DNA from: Deinandra increscens subsp. villosa
Taxonomy: Eukaryota > Streptophyta > Magnoliopsida > Asterales > Asteraceae
Length of the DNA stretch: 64,000 bases
Direction: 5' to 3'
NCBI GenBank assembly: GCA_039602395.1
Contig: JBCNJP010000017.1
Coordinates: 8,487,238 to 8,551,237 of the forward strand
A program made the position numbers and the translations under genes. Below, piece after piece: positions 1-11,097 of the stretch. Below the pieces are notes generated by a model. It had not been told where the DNA came from and did not search any database. It worked only from the letters and a program-made list of their open reading frames with translations. The first letter of the stretch is position 1. Each line of letters begins with the position of its first letter.

Positions 1-290
1 CAGACAAGAGTTATGAGATGGTTCCTGGTTCCTATATCTTATTGTCAAATAAATCATGTCAGTTTCTTTGATTTGTACGTGTTTAATGTTTTAAAAGCTA
101 ATAAAATAGTTGAGACTTGAGACTAAAAGAAAAAAGATTAACGCACCTTCAGAAGGCTGGGTGAGTTTTCTGTTTTGTAAGGAGGTCACTTCTTTCTTGA
201 GCTAAGTCAATATGTCCTTCATTGTATACTCTCGTTTCCAATCAGCGAGCATGGGGAAAATAGACGGCTCAACCTGTTCAATTCACACAC

Positions 291-1323
291 GGAAAATTGG
301 ATTTAAATAATATGGATTAAGCTCTATTGGCCAATAATAATACCAATTCAGTTATTTGCCTACAATAATACCAATTCGTCAATTTAGTCTCAAAAATGAT
401 AATGCCGTATATTTTTCACTAATGGTGTTAGTGATTGCTGAGTTGGCATGTTACGTGACATCTACATGGCTTTTTTAATGAGGTTATAAATAATAAAGGA
501 CTGTTTTGTAATTTCATTACAATGAGTGACTGTTTATGTATAAAAAAGATTTTAAGAAAATCTTATAAAATCACTGCCGGAAGCCACTGCCGGCCTTCAC
601 CTCGTCACCATCTCCGATTTCCTTCTTCACCTCGTCACCAAACGACGTCACCACTTCCACCGGAGACGATTAGGTTCACGAATTGGGGGGGGGGGGGGTG
701 GGTGTTAGGGTTACGATGTCGTCGGCGGCCAAGTTTAGGGTGTTAGGCTTTCGCCTTCGTGACGCCGGAGAACGAGAAGAGACAGAGTGAGAAAGTCGGA
801 GAATAAGAGATGTAAATGGATAGGCCTTCGTGACGCCGCAGAACGAGAAGAGACAGAGGTAGCGCCGCCGTCGCCGGCCTTGCTCGCCTTCGCCGGAGAA
901 GACAGGGAGAGAGGGGTCGCCGCCGGTTGTCGCAGAGAAGAGACAGAGGTAGCGGCTGTGGCGGAACCCTAGCCACCACTCACGGCTCCTGTTCGCCGGA
1001 GGGGTGGTCGCCGCCTCCGAGGGGGGGGGGGGGGTCGTCGCGGAGAAGAGACAGAGGTAGCAGAGAAGAGAAGATGATCTTTTTTTTTCTTTCACAAAAC
1101 ATATTTTATAAAACAATCCCAAAACCCCTCCATTTTATAGAATTTACAAAACAACCCCTCCATATGCCACATCAGCAAAAAAACTAACACCGTTAGTGAA
1201 AAATAGACGGCATATCATTTTTGAGACTAAATTGACGAATTGGTATTATTGTAGGCAAATAACTGAATTGGTATTATTATTGGCCAATAGAGATTAATTC
1301 ATATTATTAAAATCCAATTTTCC
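291..1323. mobile_element. Mutator-like (MULE) non-autonomous element A
   Basis: Long terminal inverted repeats (about 130 bp: 291-430 and 1190-1323) start GGAAAATTGGATTT and are flanked by a perfect 9-bp direct repeat TTCACACAC (282-290 and 1324-1332), the duplication length of Mutator-like elements. The interior is GC-rich, with several diverged copies of a GAGAAGAGACAGAG module (about 772, 846, 936, 1042) and two runs of 14 G (685-698 and 1021-1034). No transposase is visible. Short open frames inside are repetitive and I do not consider them genes. The element sits 8 bp from the acceptor of the UEV exon at 273. Its first bases are shared with the element at 33814-35026. Confidence 0.85.
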
Positions 1324-1393
1324 TTCACACACAACATGAGATTGCCATTTTTTTGTGTGTCAAGAATTTGAGAAAACTAACATTAGAAGCAAA

Positions 1394-2477
1394 TAGAGGT
1401 GTTCATTATTCGAACCCCGTTCGAATAATTCGAAATTCGACTCGACTTGATTCGAATTCGAATAAGAAAATTCGAATTCCTTATTCGATTTATTCGAATC
1501 GAATACTAATTCGATTCGATTAATTAAGTCGAATTCGAATCGAATTCGAATTTGATTTTCCAAATTCGATTCGAATAATTCGAATAAGATATAAATATAT
1601 ATTATATATATTTATATATATAGGGAAGGGATATAATGAAAACCTCACCGAGTTTAGAAAACCGTGAAAACCAAGCTAAAAAATTTGTTTTTTGTTCTGA
1701 TTTTTTATGGTGACTTTCTAAGTTAAAGAAACCCCATTTATGCAAAAAAGTAAAAAAAACGCCTAATAATTTTTTTAAAAAAAATATTTTTTAACCGATG
1801 TTACATATGTAACATTACCCTGTTACATATGTAACATCGGTTATAAAATAATTTTTTTAAAAAAAATTACTACGCGTTTTTTTTAACCTTTTTACATAAA
1901 GGGTTTTTTTTTTACTTAGAGAGTCAGCATAAAAAAATCGGAAGAAAAAACGAATTTTTTAGCTTAATTTTCACGGTTTTCCAAACTCAAAGAGGTTTTC
2001 ATTTTATCTTTCCTTTATATATATATTTATATATTATGTAATTATATATCAATATTTTATTATTCTTGGGCTCACAATTAGCTTATTTTTTGCTCATATG
2101 GAGCTGTCGTTCGCTTGACTTTGGCTTGTTGTTTTGTTTTTTTTTCTCTAGTACATTGATACTTGTTTTGCCGTTAGTTCTATTATCGCCTCAAACTTGT
2201 TTGGTACCTATCGTTTTGGATATGTTTGGAACTATTTTAAAGTTATTATTGGATTGTTATAAAAACGTTATTGAAAAGTTAATTTTATTAAACTAAAGAT
2301 TTCTCTTATTCGAATTAATTAGAATAAATTCGAATTCGGTTCGAATTCGACTATGATTATTCGATTCGCATTCGACTGGTTTTAATCGAATTCGAATTTG
2401 GTTTTAGAAGTTCAAAATTCGAATAATTCGATTCGAACAATTCGAATAATTCGAATTCGATTCGATGAACACCCCTA
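1394..2477. mobile_element. hAT-like non-autonomous element rich in TTCGAAT
   Basis: The ends are inverted (TAGAGGTGTTCAT on the left, ATGAACACCCCTA on the right) and are flanked by imperfect 8-bp repeats GAAGCAAA (1386-1393) and GAAGTAAG (2478-2485). Subterminal regions are packed with TTCGAAT/ATTCGAA words on both sides (1406-1585 and 2305-2470). The left flank abuts the left copy of the ATTAGAAG duplication of the next element, so this one appears inserted at the very end of the 2482-2880 element. It is interrupted by a foldback MITE at 1622-2015. No transposase is seen. The hAT assignment is inferred from the 8-bp duplication and the terminal style. Confidence 0.6.
1622..2015. mobile_element. 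Foldback MITE with perfect central palindrome
   Basis: The sequence folds back over almost its whole length. The left arm begins AGGGAAGGGATATAATG and the right arm ends CATTTTATCTTTCCTT, with the arms meeting at 1795-1842, where two copies of GATGTTACATATGTAAC face each other around a 7-bp spacer. It lies inside the TTCGAAT-rich element, in a TATATA run that hides the target duplication. No coding capacity. Confidence 0.65.
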
Positions 2478-2481
2478 GAAG

Positions 2482-2880
2482 TAAGGGCAGAACTAGAAAG
2501 GTTTTTGAGGAGGTCCACAATTTTTTTACGGAGTCACTATTTTTGTATATTTTAGTTTCATAAAAATATACATAAGGAAATTTGGTCCGATCAGGTTCGT
2601 CACATAAGATAGACATATCATTTAATTTATTATTTTTTAAAATTTTTCTTACAAGTCAATTACAATACAACTAAGATACGAAATTAGCTCAATATTCATC
2701 AAGCTATATTACTACTAGGCTAGTTGTTGGAATTGTCTTATTTTACCAAACGTATATTTAATAACTCCTCATCACAAAAAAAATATATATATTTAAAAAC
2801 CGTTCAAATAATTTCCACTTTATATATGAAGTTAAGGGGGTCTCCGAAGACCCCCTAAACCTATTACAGGTCCGCACCTT
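2482..2880. mobile_element. hAT-like MITE inserted in the UEV exon
   Basis: With the 1394-2477 element removed, this block is bounded by the 8-bp direct repeat ATTAGAAG (1382-1389 and 2881-2888). The right copy belongs to the UEV coding exon, in the minus-strand codons for CPSN. The ends are weakly inverted (TAAGGGCAGAAC on the left, GTCCGCACCTT on the right). A strong hairpin with GGGGGTCT arms lies at 2836-2857. AT-rich, no coding capacity. The outer boundary is firm because of the duplication; the class is inferred. Confidence 0.55.
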
Positions 2881-3249
2881 ATTAGAAGGACATATTATAG
2901 TCCCTGTCCATGATTGCATATATAAATCATCAGCATCATTCCCATAGCTCACAGCTCCATCACCATTTTCTTTTTCTCCTCTTTCAAGCTTTTCTAGTAA
3001 TCTAAAGCTCCTTGGAACTAAATTGAATTCAATTTCATGCTAAACACAAACATGCAACAATTTATAAAACATTAACTACACAATTAGTATCATGGTAGCA
3101 GCTAGACGCACAAGCGCAACACTTTTCGTATGGGAGGCGTAATTTATTTATATAATTTATTTTTCTATATTGCTCATAAGTTTCTAGAAACATTTACCCA
3201 AAATTTAGACATAAATAAGCTCTATATATGACTTAATATCAAAATAACA

Positions 3250-3888
3250 CGTATGTATAACCTAAAAAGCCACAAGTACAACATTGTGATGCACAAATCC
3301 ATCCCCAAACTTCTTGATCTTCGGATTATATTAATAAAAGCTTTCGTCAACTTGACTTCTTGTTCGGCATACCAAGGTGTTCTAATCGGCCGATTAACGA
3401 ATCTACTCTTTTTCTTCCCCTTCTTAACTTGAGTTGTATCAACGCCAACTTCTTGATCTTCTTCTTCCATCTCCTCTTCATGTTCATCTTCATCCACCTC
3501 CACCTCAACTTCTTCTACCTCTTCTTGTTCATCTTCATCGAATTCGTCCAAAACACTTTGTGGCTCTCGAAATTGTGTGTTTTGGTACATCGAATGGTGT
3601 TGGTTATTTGATGAATATTGATAGATTTGTGAAGAATGTGGGGGATGTGAATCGGGTTGATGTCCGTATCGACCCGTTAGTAGATCAACAAATGATTTGC
3701 TGATGATAAAAACCCGGTTGTGGTTGAGACGGATGTGTATAAAAAACCGGTTGTTCGGGTACAAATGATTGTGGAGGAGATTGTGTAGGAGATTTAGAAG
3801 ATTGACCGGTTATTCGCATCTTCAGTCTAAACTTTTGGGTGAGAGCGGATGATAATTTCTTTCTTGGATTCATAGCAAAGAAATTCAT
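3250..3888 (-). pseudogene. PIF/Harbinger-associated Myb/SANT-like protein, truncated pseudogene
   Basis: Read on the minus strand from about 3870, the frame gives a Pro/Gln-rich N-terminus, then after a frameshift near 3700 a Ser/His/Gln-rich stretch and a long acidic run (3480-3560), then KKGKKKSRFVNRPIRTPWYA and EQEVKLTKAFINI, where several small indels destroy the frame (about 3330-3290). The acidic segment, basic patch and W..eE..L..AFINI signature are typical of the trihelix/Myb-like proteins that accompany plant PIF/Harbinger transposons (often mis-annotated as glutathione S-transferase T3-like). Only the first third of such a protein remains, and no transposase is beside it. Confidence 0.55.
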
Positions 3889-4689
3889 ATAAGAGGTAGA
3901 AAAGTTGAAATGGTGTAGGAAATATGGGTGAATTGAGGGTTATTTTATAGTAAGAAAATTATTAAAAAAGAAGAGAGAGAAAAAAAAACACTAAGCTACT
4001 AGCTGTTGGGGTGTGCAAAGGTAAAAAAAACGGTCCAAACTCTTCGGCTACTTTCGGCTAAAAGAAGCCGATCGGTTTGTTTGTCGAAACCGAATGGAAC
4101 AAGCCGAAACAAAGGGTGTGTACTGTGTAGCTGGCAAAGCCGGTGAAACTGATAAAACCGTAGGTATGGTATCCGAAACCACACCGCCCTCCCTTAGTAC
4201 TAACTTTAGCATTTTATAAAAATAGAACCTTTTCCTACAGATAATGATAATTAAACCATGTGTTATGACTTATATTATAAAAAAAATTAAAAAAAAAAGG
4301 AGAGAAAGAGACGTGAAAAATAAACGGAAGAGAGTGCATCTCCTATGACCAAATACCAGAATACCGTATTTCACTAAAAAACAACATAGCAACAAAACAA
4401 AAAGAACCCAGTTTTTCCACTTTGCTCAGCAGCCTCATTATCTTTGATCTTAACAAACTCTTAATATCAATTCATAATAATTTGCAGGCACAAATAAATA
4501 TCTAAAACATCATATAAAAAGCAAAGCAGATCTTAAAAACAAATAACACGAATTAAAAACTAGAAAATCCAAAACTTACATCCTTCCAATATAATAATAA
4601 TCTTTTGAGCTCAATTTATAGCAGTTTCAAATGCTTACTAAACTACTTGGATTAATAAATACCAATAATCGTACCAAAAATAATAAAAA
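3889..4689. other. Intergenic, AT-rich, 3' flank of the calmodulin-like gene
   Basis: No gene seen. 4008-4190 has a GC-richer patch with CCGAAAC/TTCGGCT words that looks like a decayed dispersed repeat. 4200-4689 is AT-rich and includes the probable 3' UTR of the calmodulin-like gene, which ends at 4690. Confidence 0.4.
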
Positions 4690-5286
4690 TTAATCATCAT
4701 TGACCTCCACATGTCTCTGCGACCCGATCCCATCAAACCGCGTTCCGGTCATCATCATAACCCGGAACTCATCAAAACTAATCATCCCGTCGCCGTTGAC
4801 GTCCACTCCGGCGATCATTTTCCGGCACTCCGCTAACGTGCACGCCTCCTCCAACCGCCCCAACACCTTCTGCAACTCCTCCGCCGAGATCATCCCGTTG
4901 TTATCGATATCGAAAACCGAAAACGCGTCTCGAAGATTCTCCAAAACCTCCGTCGAATCGATGTCCTTCGTGTTGAGTTCTATAAACTCGTGGAGATCGA
5001 TGAATCCGTCGCCGTCGGAGTCCACCTCCTTGATCATGCTCTCGAGTTCATCGTCCGTCGGCCGGTGGCCCAGACTCCCCATTATCGATCCGAGCTCCGA
5101 CCACGAGATCTTCCCGTCGCCGTTCACGTCGAACTTTTTGAACACGTGTTCTAATTCCTCCTCGATCCGTACGCGCGATTTGCCGGAACTCGTACGCGGT
5201 GAGATAACGCCGCCGCCGTCGCCGCCGCGGCTGCCGTCGTCGGTGCCGGTTTTCTTTTTCCGGTGAAACAAGTTCTTCAATCCCAT
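4690..5286 (-). CDS. Calmodulin-like protein (CML), four EF-hands
   Basis: Single-exon gene of 198 codons. Four canonical 12-residue EF-hand loops are visible: D53-E64 (DVNGDGKISWSE), D89-E100 (DSDGDGFIDLHE), D126-E137 (DIDNNGMISAEE) and D162-E173 (DVNGDGMISFDE). All keep the Asp at position 1, Gly at 6 and Glu at 12, so all four should bind calcium. About 40 basic and Gly/Ser-rich residues precede EF1, starting MGLKNLFHRKKK. Gly2 plus the polybasic run could favour membrane association, but position 6 is Leu rather than Ser/Thr, so N-myristoylation is uncertain. The family acts as calcium sensors without catalytic activity. Best resemblance is to the CML23-27 group; the exact member cannot be fixed. 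The start is the only Met before the conserved region. Confidence 0.93.
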   Translation of the reverse strand: MGLKNLFHRKKKTGTDDGSRGGDGGGVISPRTSSGKSRVRIEEELEHVFKKFDVNGDGKISWSELGSIMGSLGHRPTDDELESMIKEVDSDGDGFIDLHEFIELNTKDIDSTEVLENLRDAFSVFDIDNNGMISAEELQKVLGRLEEACTLAECRKMIAGVDVNGDGMISFDEFRVMMMTGTRFDGIGSQRHVEVNDD

Positions 5287-6865
5287 GGATTTGACAGGGG
5301 GTAAATTGGTTGATTTTCTGTGTGATCTTCGATTCGATTTGAACAGGATGTGCGAAATTTGAAACGGATTCGAAGCGATTGAGATGAATTTGGGGAATCA
5401 AAAACTGAAAAGAGGGTTAATAATGAAATTGAAATATGGAGAAACCCTATTTTGACGCCCCTTTTTTAGGTATCATAGTTGTTCCTTGAGAATCGGGTGT
5501 GCGTGAACGCACGATGAGCGAATTATCTCCACGGGTTTTTTTTTTTTTTTTAGCCCGAACCCATTACGCACGTATATAATGGTTAGGCTTTAAAAATTAA
5601 AAATTACTATTATTATTTTAAAAATAAATCAAGATATATAAGATGAATTTAAATTTTCATACGAGATCTACTGAACTGATCGATCGGAATTGTGAACGCC
5701 GTCGTCCAGTTTATTCGGATATAGATTTTTTTATAAGAATGATTCCTAACTTTACTCAAAATTAGTTTCCTAACTTTACTCAAAATAAGGGGTGCTAAAT
5801 GAGCCGTGTTTGTGGGTTGCGGGTTAACCCGACCCGAACTTGAAATATTGACTCGAACTCTGAACCTGAATTCGAAAATCATGTGAGACATGTTAACCCG
5901 AACACGACATTAATATTAGCAAGTTGACCCGAACACAATACGTTTGATCCTTTTTTTATTCTTTATTTTTTTAAAACTTATTATGGTCTAAAATTTACAA
6001 TTTTATATTAAAAATTAAAAATGTACTTAAAATAATTATATTTTAATCCTAACAACTTATGTGAATTTCTTTTTTTAAATTCTAAACTTAGATAATAATT
6101 ATAATTCCATATTGATTTATAACATAAAACACATATAAAAGTATAAAATATTAAATAAATAGGTTAAACGGGTCAACCCGTCAACTCGATGTGTCCGATT
6201 CGAACATGACCCGTTTAGCTAAACGGGTTTGCGGATTCGATCTGAATTGACCCGAACCCTTTTATACCAAAGCCAAATTCATTGCTTTTTTTTTTAGTGT
6301 AAAAATCAAAAATTTAATTTATTGTTGATGCCACATAGGAATCACTAAAAAATGAGAAAACTTAAAATTATTTTCAGTTGTTTATGTTACACTGTGTCGG
6401 GGAAAACAAAATCTTAATTAGATTTTAAACATTTTTTTCAAAAGATCTAAAAGTTTTAGCTCATGCACATGTTGCATTTTAAAAAAAAACAATGTGATTT
6501 ATTCCCCCATAAGCATTGGTGATGTGCTAATTACTTATGTTGAGATTTAATGATTGTTGGGTGTAACAAATATTCAAAGATGTTGATTCAGTATTACTTA
6601 AAGTTCAAGTTCTTATTAGAGGAGCTGACATGGGTATGATGTTTGAGGGATTAAGAATCTTGAGTTCTCAGGTTTAAACTTAACTTTAGTGAGTTTTTCT
6701 AAGTGATGAGTTTCTTCTTGATGGTGTTCCTGAGTGACTTATGACTGAAATTGTATGTAGTCATAACCACTCATAACTCCCTTTTCATTATTACCCAATT
6801 AGTATTTTTTTAGAAAAAAAAACTGTAATAAATCTCGTAAAAAGGAGAATCAAGTGATGGAATAA
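5287..6865. other. CML upstream region and dispersed repeat rich in GGGTTAACCCG
   Basis: 5287-5640 should hold the leader and promoter of the calmodulin-like gene. 5788-6260 is an AT-rich block with ends rich in GGGTTAACCCG/ACCCGAAC words facing each other (5818-5842 and 6170-6258), typical of a decayed MITE. Its limits are soft because no target duplication is clear. 6261-6865 shows nothing recognisable. Confidence 0.4.
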
Positions 6866-7170
6866 GGGTAAAAGTAATACCCACCCTGAGGGTCTCGGGA
6901 GGGAATCTTGGGGAGCTCGGGGTTGCGGGACCACCATGACGGTTGGCTCGGGGAAGGAGCTCGGGAGAGGGGCTCGGGGGCTGGGCACCGAGATGGATGA
7001 GTGTGAGATTGTGGGCCACCCCCTACTTTATTCATTGTTTATTATTTTTTTGAAGGGTTTGGGTCTTGGGTTCTTGGGGTGGGTATTACTTGTAAAAAGT
7101 GTGGGAGTGGGGAAAGATGAGGTGGCACCTAAAAAAGCTTGGGGTCGCGGGGTGAGTATTACCATTACCC
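6866..7170. mobile_element. PIF/Harbinger-type MITE
   Basis: A 305-bp element with imperfect inverted ends: GGGTAAAAGTAATACCCACC on the left, and on the right the complement of GGGTAATGGTAATACTCACC. It is flanked by the 3-bp direct repeat TAA (6863-6865 and 7171-7173), the PIF/Harbinger target duplication. The interior is G-rich and without coding capacity. Confidence 0.65.
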
Positions 7171-8025
7171 TAATAAGATGGATATGTATATGGCGCTATC
7201 TCTATCATGTCGTGGACCTCATTTTGTCCCATTGCGTCCTCCGCGACGGTGTGAGGGCGCTAAGGGGTAGCCATCTTCAAGGCATCACGCCCATTACGAA
7301 TAGCATTATAGTTGTACCAAAAAAATCTATGTATAGGGATCATTCTTTGTTAGTACTAAGTAAAATGTGTTAAAATTGAGTACATTTTCTATCACTATTT
7401 CACATTCTTGAAATTTCTTCACATATTTGTTTAAGAAGATAATCATTACTTAATAGTACAAAATAGTACTTATAGATTTTCTTATTGCTTCTATGTCTCT
7501 ATACTATCTTCATTTTTCTCTCTATACATGTATAATTAAGTTTAGAGTCTAAGCCCGTCACCACATGAACATGATGTGGTCAGAAAATAACATTTTTTAT
7601 GTGACAGAATAAAACTGTTAACTATCGATTTAATCAATATATTGTTAACTTAAGTCATATGCTACTCTATATAAAAAAGTTGTACCTATATATGTTATTA
7701 ACATATTCTTAAAGATTATAATAATTATTACATATAAGAAAGTTATTAATTATTACATTTTTTCCAATACTGTGTAACACATGAATAGATAAACTTAGTA
7801 TATAAATATAGAGATAAAAATGTATAAATGAATATATCATATTTGAATTTTTAACTATATTTAATTGATTAATTTAAATTATGTAAATGGGTAAATTTAT
7901 TAACTTAGGTAGGGTCTTTACTTTTGTTTATTAAACTCAGAATCAGTTCAGTGTTTGATAGGTTTTTTTTTTACCGTAATAAGTTTCATTAAACTAGACG
8001 GTGGTTAGAATACCCAGATGTGTGT
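7171..8025. other. Intergenic, no gene seen
   Basis: 7195-7310 contains a GC-rich patch (GGCGCTATCTC to CATCACGCCC) that looks like an isolated piece of a MITE. The rest, 7330-8025, is AT-rich with no exon-like sequence on either strand. Confidence 0.4.
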
Positions 8026-8298
8026 TCATGTTCTCAAATTACTTTTCGTTTTTTGCTTTCCAGATTCACACGGTGTAGAGTAGACGATAGCCCTTAAGAT
8101 TTTGTTGTTGAGAGAATTCAAAGTTCCTGCTCGAATGAAGTTGAGGAGGTTGGTTGTAGATTCATGGGTACTTAGGTTAAGCTTGCACCATGCATTTACT
8201 AGCTCCCATGTTTTGGCAGATTTGAATAGTGCTTGTTGAATGGGTTCTTCAACATTGTTGAGCCATAATTTTAAGCTATTTTTGTCTTTTAGCACCAA
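8026..8298 (-). pseudogene. LINE reverse-transcriptase C-terminal (zf-RVT-like) relic
   Basis: The 90-codon frame contains QALFKSAKTWELVNAWCKLN, then LLNFIRAGT and KILRAIVYST, a pattern like the C-terminal zf-RVT region of plant L1-type LINEs (a Cys/His segment, AxxxW..v..WC, a spacer, then KK.l.AIVytt). The upstream RT domain is absent, so this would be a truncated fragment. Similarity is weak and judged by eye. Confidence 0.35.
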
Positions 8299-9690
8299 CT
8301 TTTTTAGACATTTGTGTGAATAGAAATATAAAATGTCTTATTTTTTATTGACACAATAATTTAAAAAGTATTTGATCATTTTTCTAAGGATTGTTTATTT
8401 AGAATAACTTATACCTATACCGACTCAAACACCATTGGTTTTCCTCACTTCGACTCCTCGTTCCCTCTTTCTTCGGGCATACGAACATCATTGGCAAGAC
8501 CATGTTGCTATTTTAGTATAGTTGGGTTGACTTTGATCAAATTAATTATGATTTACGTTGAGCAAGTTCGGAGGTGCGAGGTGCATGCTCGTATCAATGA
8601 CGTCATAATTCGGGGAACATCATTGGGGGTTAAAAAATTTATTAGATTTTGATTTGGTAAAAAATTAACTATTTAATTTAACAAGAATCAAAAGTGTAAT
8701 TATTCAAAATTAGAATTAGATAACTGCAATAGCAGTTATCTAATATGCTCCATCCCCTTAAATTTCTGATTTGGTCGACATCTTCAAACTGGTTCGAAAA
8801 TTCATCAAAAACATTTTTTTTACTCTGGTTCTTTGATTCTTATCTAGATCGTATCCGACTGATTTTTCAAGTGAACCAATCAAAATATCCAATCTGAAAA
8901 TGATTACACGCTCTCCAGATTATCCCAGTATATCGAACTTCTAGCAGACCACTTGTTGTCGTTCAGTAGAAAACTACAAACTCACTAGCCAGACTAGCCG
9001 ATTCTGCACACTCAACTTTCTCACTCTTTGTTCTTGATATTATTCCATGATTTTATACTTTCTAAAAATACTAAACCCTTCAAGGCTTCAATGAAAATAT
9101 CAATGTCTGATTGATCAAACTATAAGATAAGCAGACATGTAAATGAACCCAATCTTTAATGAACCTTAGACAGGGATTTGATTATGCTTGTTTATTTAAC
9201 AAACGAACATTCACATATATATTTTATTTCATTCAGTAAACAAACAAAGATGACCACTTATTGCATTCCTTTATTTATGTCATGAAAGTTTGTTTCCCTT
9301 TGTTCGTTTATGTTTGACTATATTCCTTCATTTAAGTATGTTTATATATTTATTTATCTAATTTTTATAGTAGTATAATTTTATTAAATTATAAGCCACT
9401 TGTTTATCTCACTACTTTAACATAAGTTTAGCCCATCAAATTATAAGTTAGCCCGATTCAGGTTTATTTTTATTAAAATACAAGACCCTTGATCAATTAT
9501 GCTTGTTAAGTTGTTGACGTTTACGTTTATGAACGGGTTTATGAACCGTTTGTTTATACTATTAACAAATGAATATGACCGAACATGAAAAACGAACGAG
9601 CATTAACAACAAACACATGACGGTTGAAAACACCCCATTACAGACTCTTACACTAGCGGTTGAAAATGGCCATTGACACATATCAGCCTT
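8299..9690. other. Intergenic, no gene seen
   Basis: AT-rich sequence without recognisable exons. 9543-9620 is a stretch with GTTTATACTATTAACAAATG that recurs in altered form at 10567-10626, bracketing the LTR-like remnant between them. Confidence 0.35.
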
Positions 9691-10500
9691 TGCTGGGTTT
9701 ACATTTTAGATTTGTATTATCAAGTATAAGTCAAGGTTTGGTAATCAAAACACACAAAACTAAAACCCGAATAACTCTCAAGTTTTATTAGATATAGGAA
9801 AATCTCTCAAAACCTCACTTTAAAATTGTGTTTGATACCAAAAATAACCCTAACTTGGCTACAATATTTATAGACTAAACATTACTTGGAACCCAAGTGT
9901 CCTTATTAGACTATAACACCTCTTCTAATAAACATTAAACATAACAACTTATATGCCTAATAATATCACTCTAAAAACCGACTTGCTTTTGGACTACCCG
10001 ACCCACCGACTTGTGGACTCGGGAATTAGTTCTCGTGGGCCAACATTCACCCCCCTAATTTCTGAGTCGTATTAGGTAGGTCTTCAATACTGGGTAACTC
10101 TTGTATCTCCGAGATCTTGGATTCCCAATAAGTCCCACATCTCTTTAATTTTAATTCTTTGTCTGCTTTCGTACATTTGTCGTAGCATACCATCTCCATC
10201 AATGGACTCAACCATGTGGAAACCTCTAACACCCATCCTTTTCTTAGCCCTTTCTCTTTCCCAACAACTCTTAGGAAATCCTAAGCTTTCTAAGACTACC
10301 TCCATGTGTGGTGTCTTGATGGTTTGAACCTCAATGACCGGAACACCAACTCCAGTGATAGCAATACCACCCATACTACCCATGGCCATAGTAACACCTC
10401 CGTTAACCACCCGAATTAGGACTCCTTGTCTGATCTCCATCCCTATCGGTGCTGGTGGAGTTATGTCGTTTCCCGTAGTTTCTTCAAACGAAACGCCCAA
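9691..10500 (-). mobile_element. Candidate LTR-element remnant: 3' LTR plus short internal part
   Basis: On the minus strand a polypurine tract (AGGGGGGTGAA, about 10051-10061) is followed by TGTTGGCCCACGAG, a typical LTR start at 10043, running to ...CCCAGCA at 9691, a typical CA end. The 353-bp segment contains a TATA-like TCTATAAATATTG near 9865. The internal part (10062-10500) has open frames but no motif I recognise. No second LTR or target duplication was found, so the boundaries rest on the TG/CA and polypurine signals only. Confidence 0.4.
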
Positions 10501-11097
10501 TTAAACCAACTTGTTCAATCAAGACTAAACAAAAACTTTGAGTTGTGAAACCAACTTTGAAGGGTTCGAACCGTTCGTTTATACTATAAACAAATGAATA
10601 TGACCAAACATAAACAACAAACACACGGCTTGGTTCGGTTTTTTTCGGTTAATGAAAAATGGAAAACTGTAACCAAACCAAAATTTCGGTTTCGATTTTT
10701 TCCGATTTTTATTTGGTTCGATTTTTTCTATTTCAGTTTGGTTAATTCGGTTTTTTCTCACGGAATATGTGGATAAATCCTAGTTATATACATTTGGCTG
10801 CAAACCATAGGAATAAATGATACAGTGACACGTGTATCCTTTTAGTTTGGGCAAAATATAGAGAATGGTCCATACTCCATAGAATCATTAACACAGTGTA
10901 ACTAAAATCTGAATTCTTTTACTATCAGTGTTTCTGCTAATCATATGATTATGAGAATTTCCAAACATACATTCTCTGACATGATGGTTACAAATTTGAC
11001 AAAAATTGCTGCTAAGCTTTTTTCGACCTCGAAAAAATCTGATATCAACGGCATACATGCTTGAAACACAAGGACCAGGGTCTCGTCTTACTGCTGA

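Larger units (their letters stand above)
147..3039 (-). pseudogene. Ubiquitin-conjugating enzyme E2 variant (UEV1/MMZ-type) pseudogene, two exons seen
   Basis: Two minus-strand exons match UEV1 proteins, the catalytically inactive E2 variants that partner Ubc13 to make Lys63 ubiquitin chains. The upstream exon, 3039-2881 (53 codons, no stop), contains VPRSFRLLEKLERGEK, SYGNDADDLYMQSWTGTII and ends CPSN before a GTTAGT donor that now lies at 1381. The downstream exon, 273-147, starts after a CAG acceptor with VEPSIFPMLADWKREYT and ends QPSEG before a GTGCGT donor; any last exon is outside the window. Defects seen: an in-frame TAG where the family has Gln (DILT*LKKE); no trace of the middle exon that normally carries the QLKLFC and NMTCVN region; and about 1.5 kb of hAT-like DNA inserted in the end of the upstream exon, with an 8-bp duplication ATTAGAAG at 1382-1389 and 2881-2888. 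No first exon was found to the right. The family call is strong. Pseudogene status rests on the stop and the missing exon. Confidence 0.82.

Noticed and set aside
676..1187. Overlapping open frames of 60-150 codons on both strands
   Set aside because: They lie in the repetitive GC-rich filler of MULE A, overlap one another and consist of repeated low-complexity peptide; no domain.
2066..2296. Hydrophobic 76-codon frame
   Set aside because: Lies in an AT-rich transposon interior; hydrophobicity reflects T-richness.
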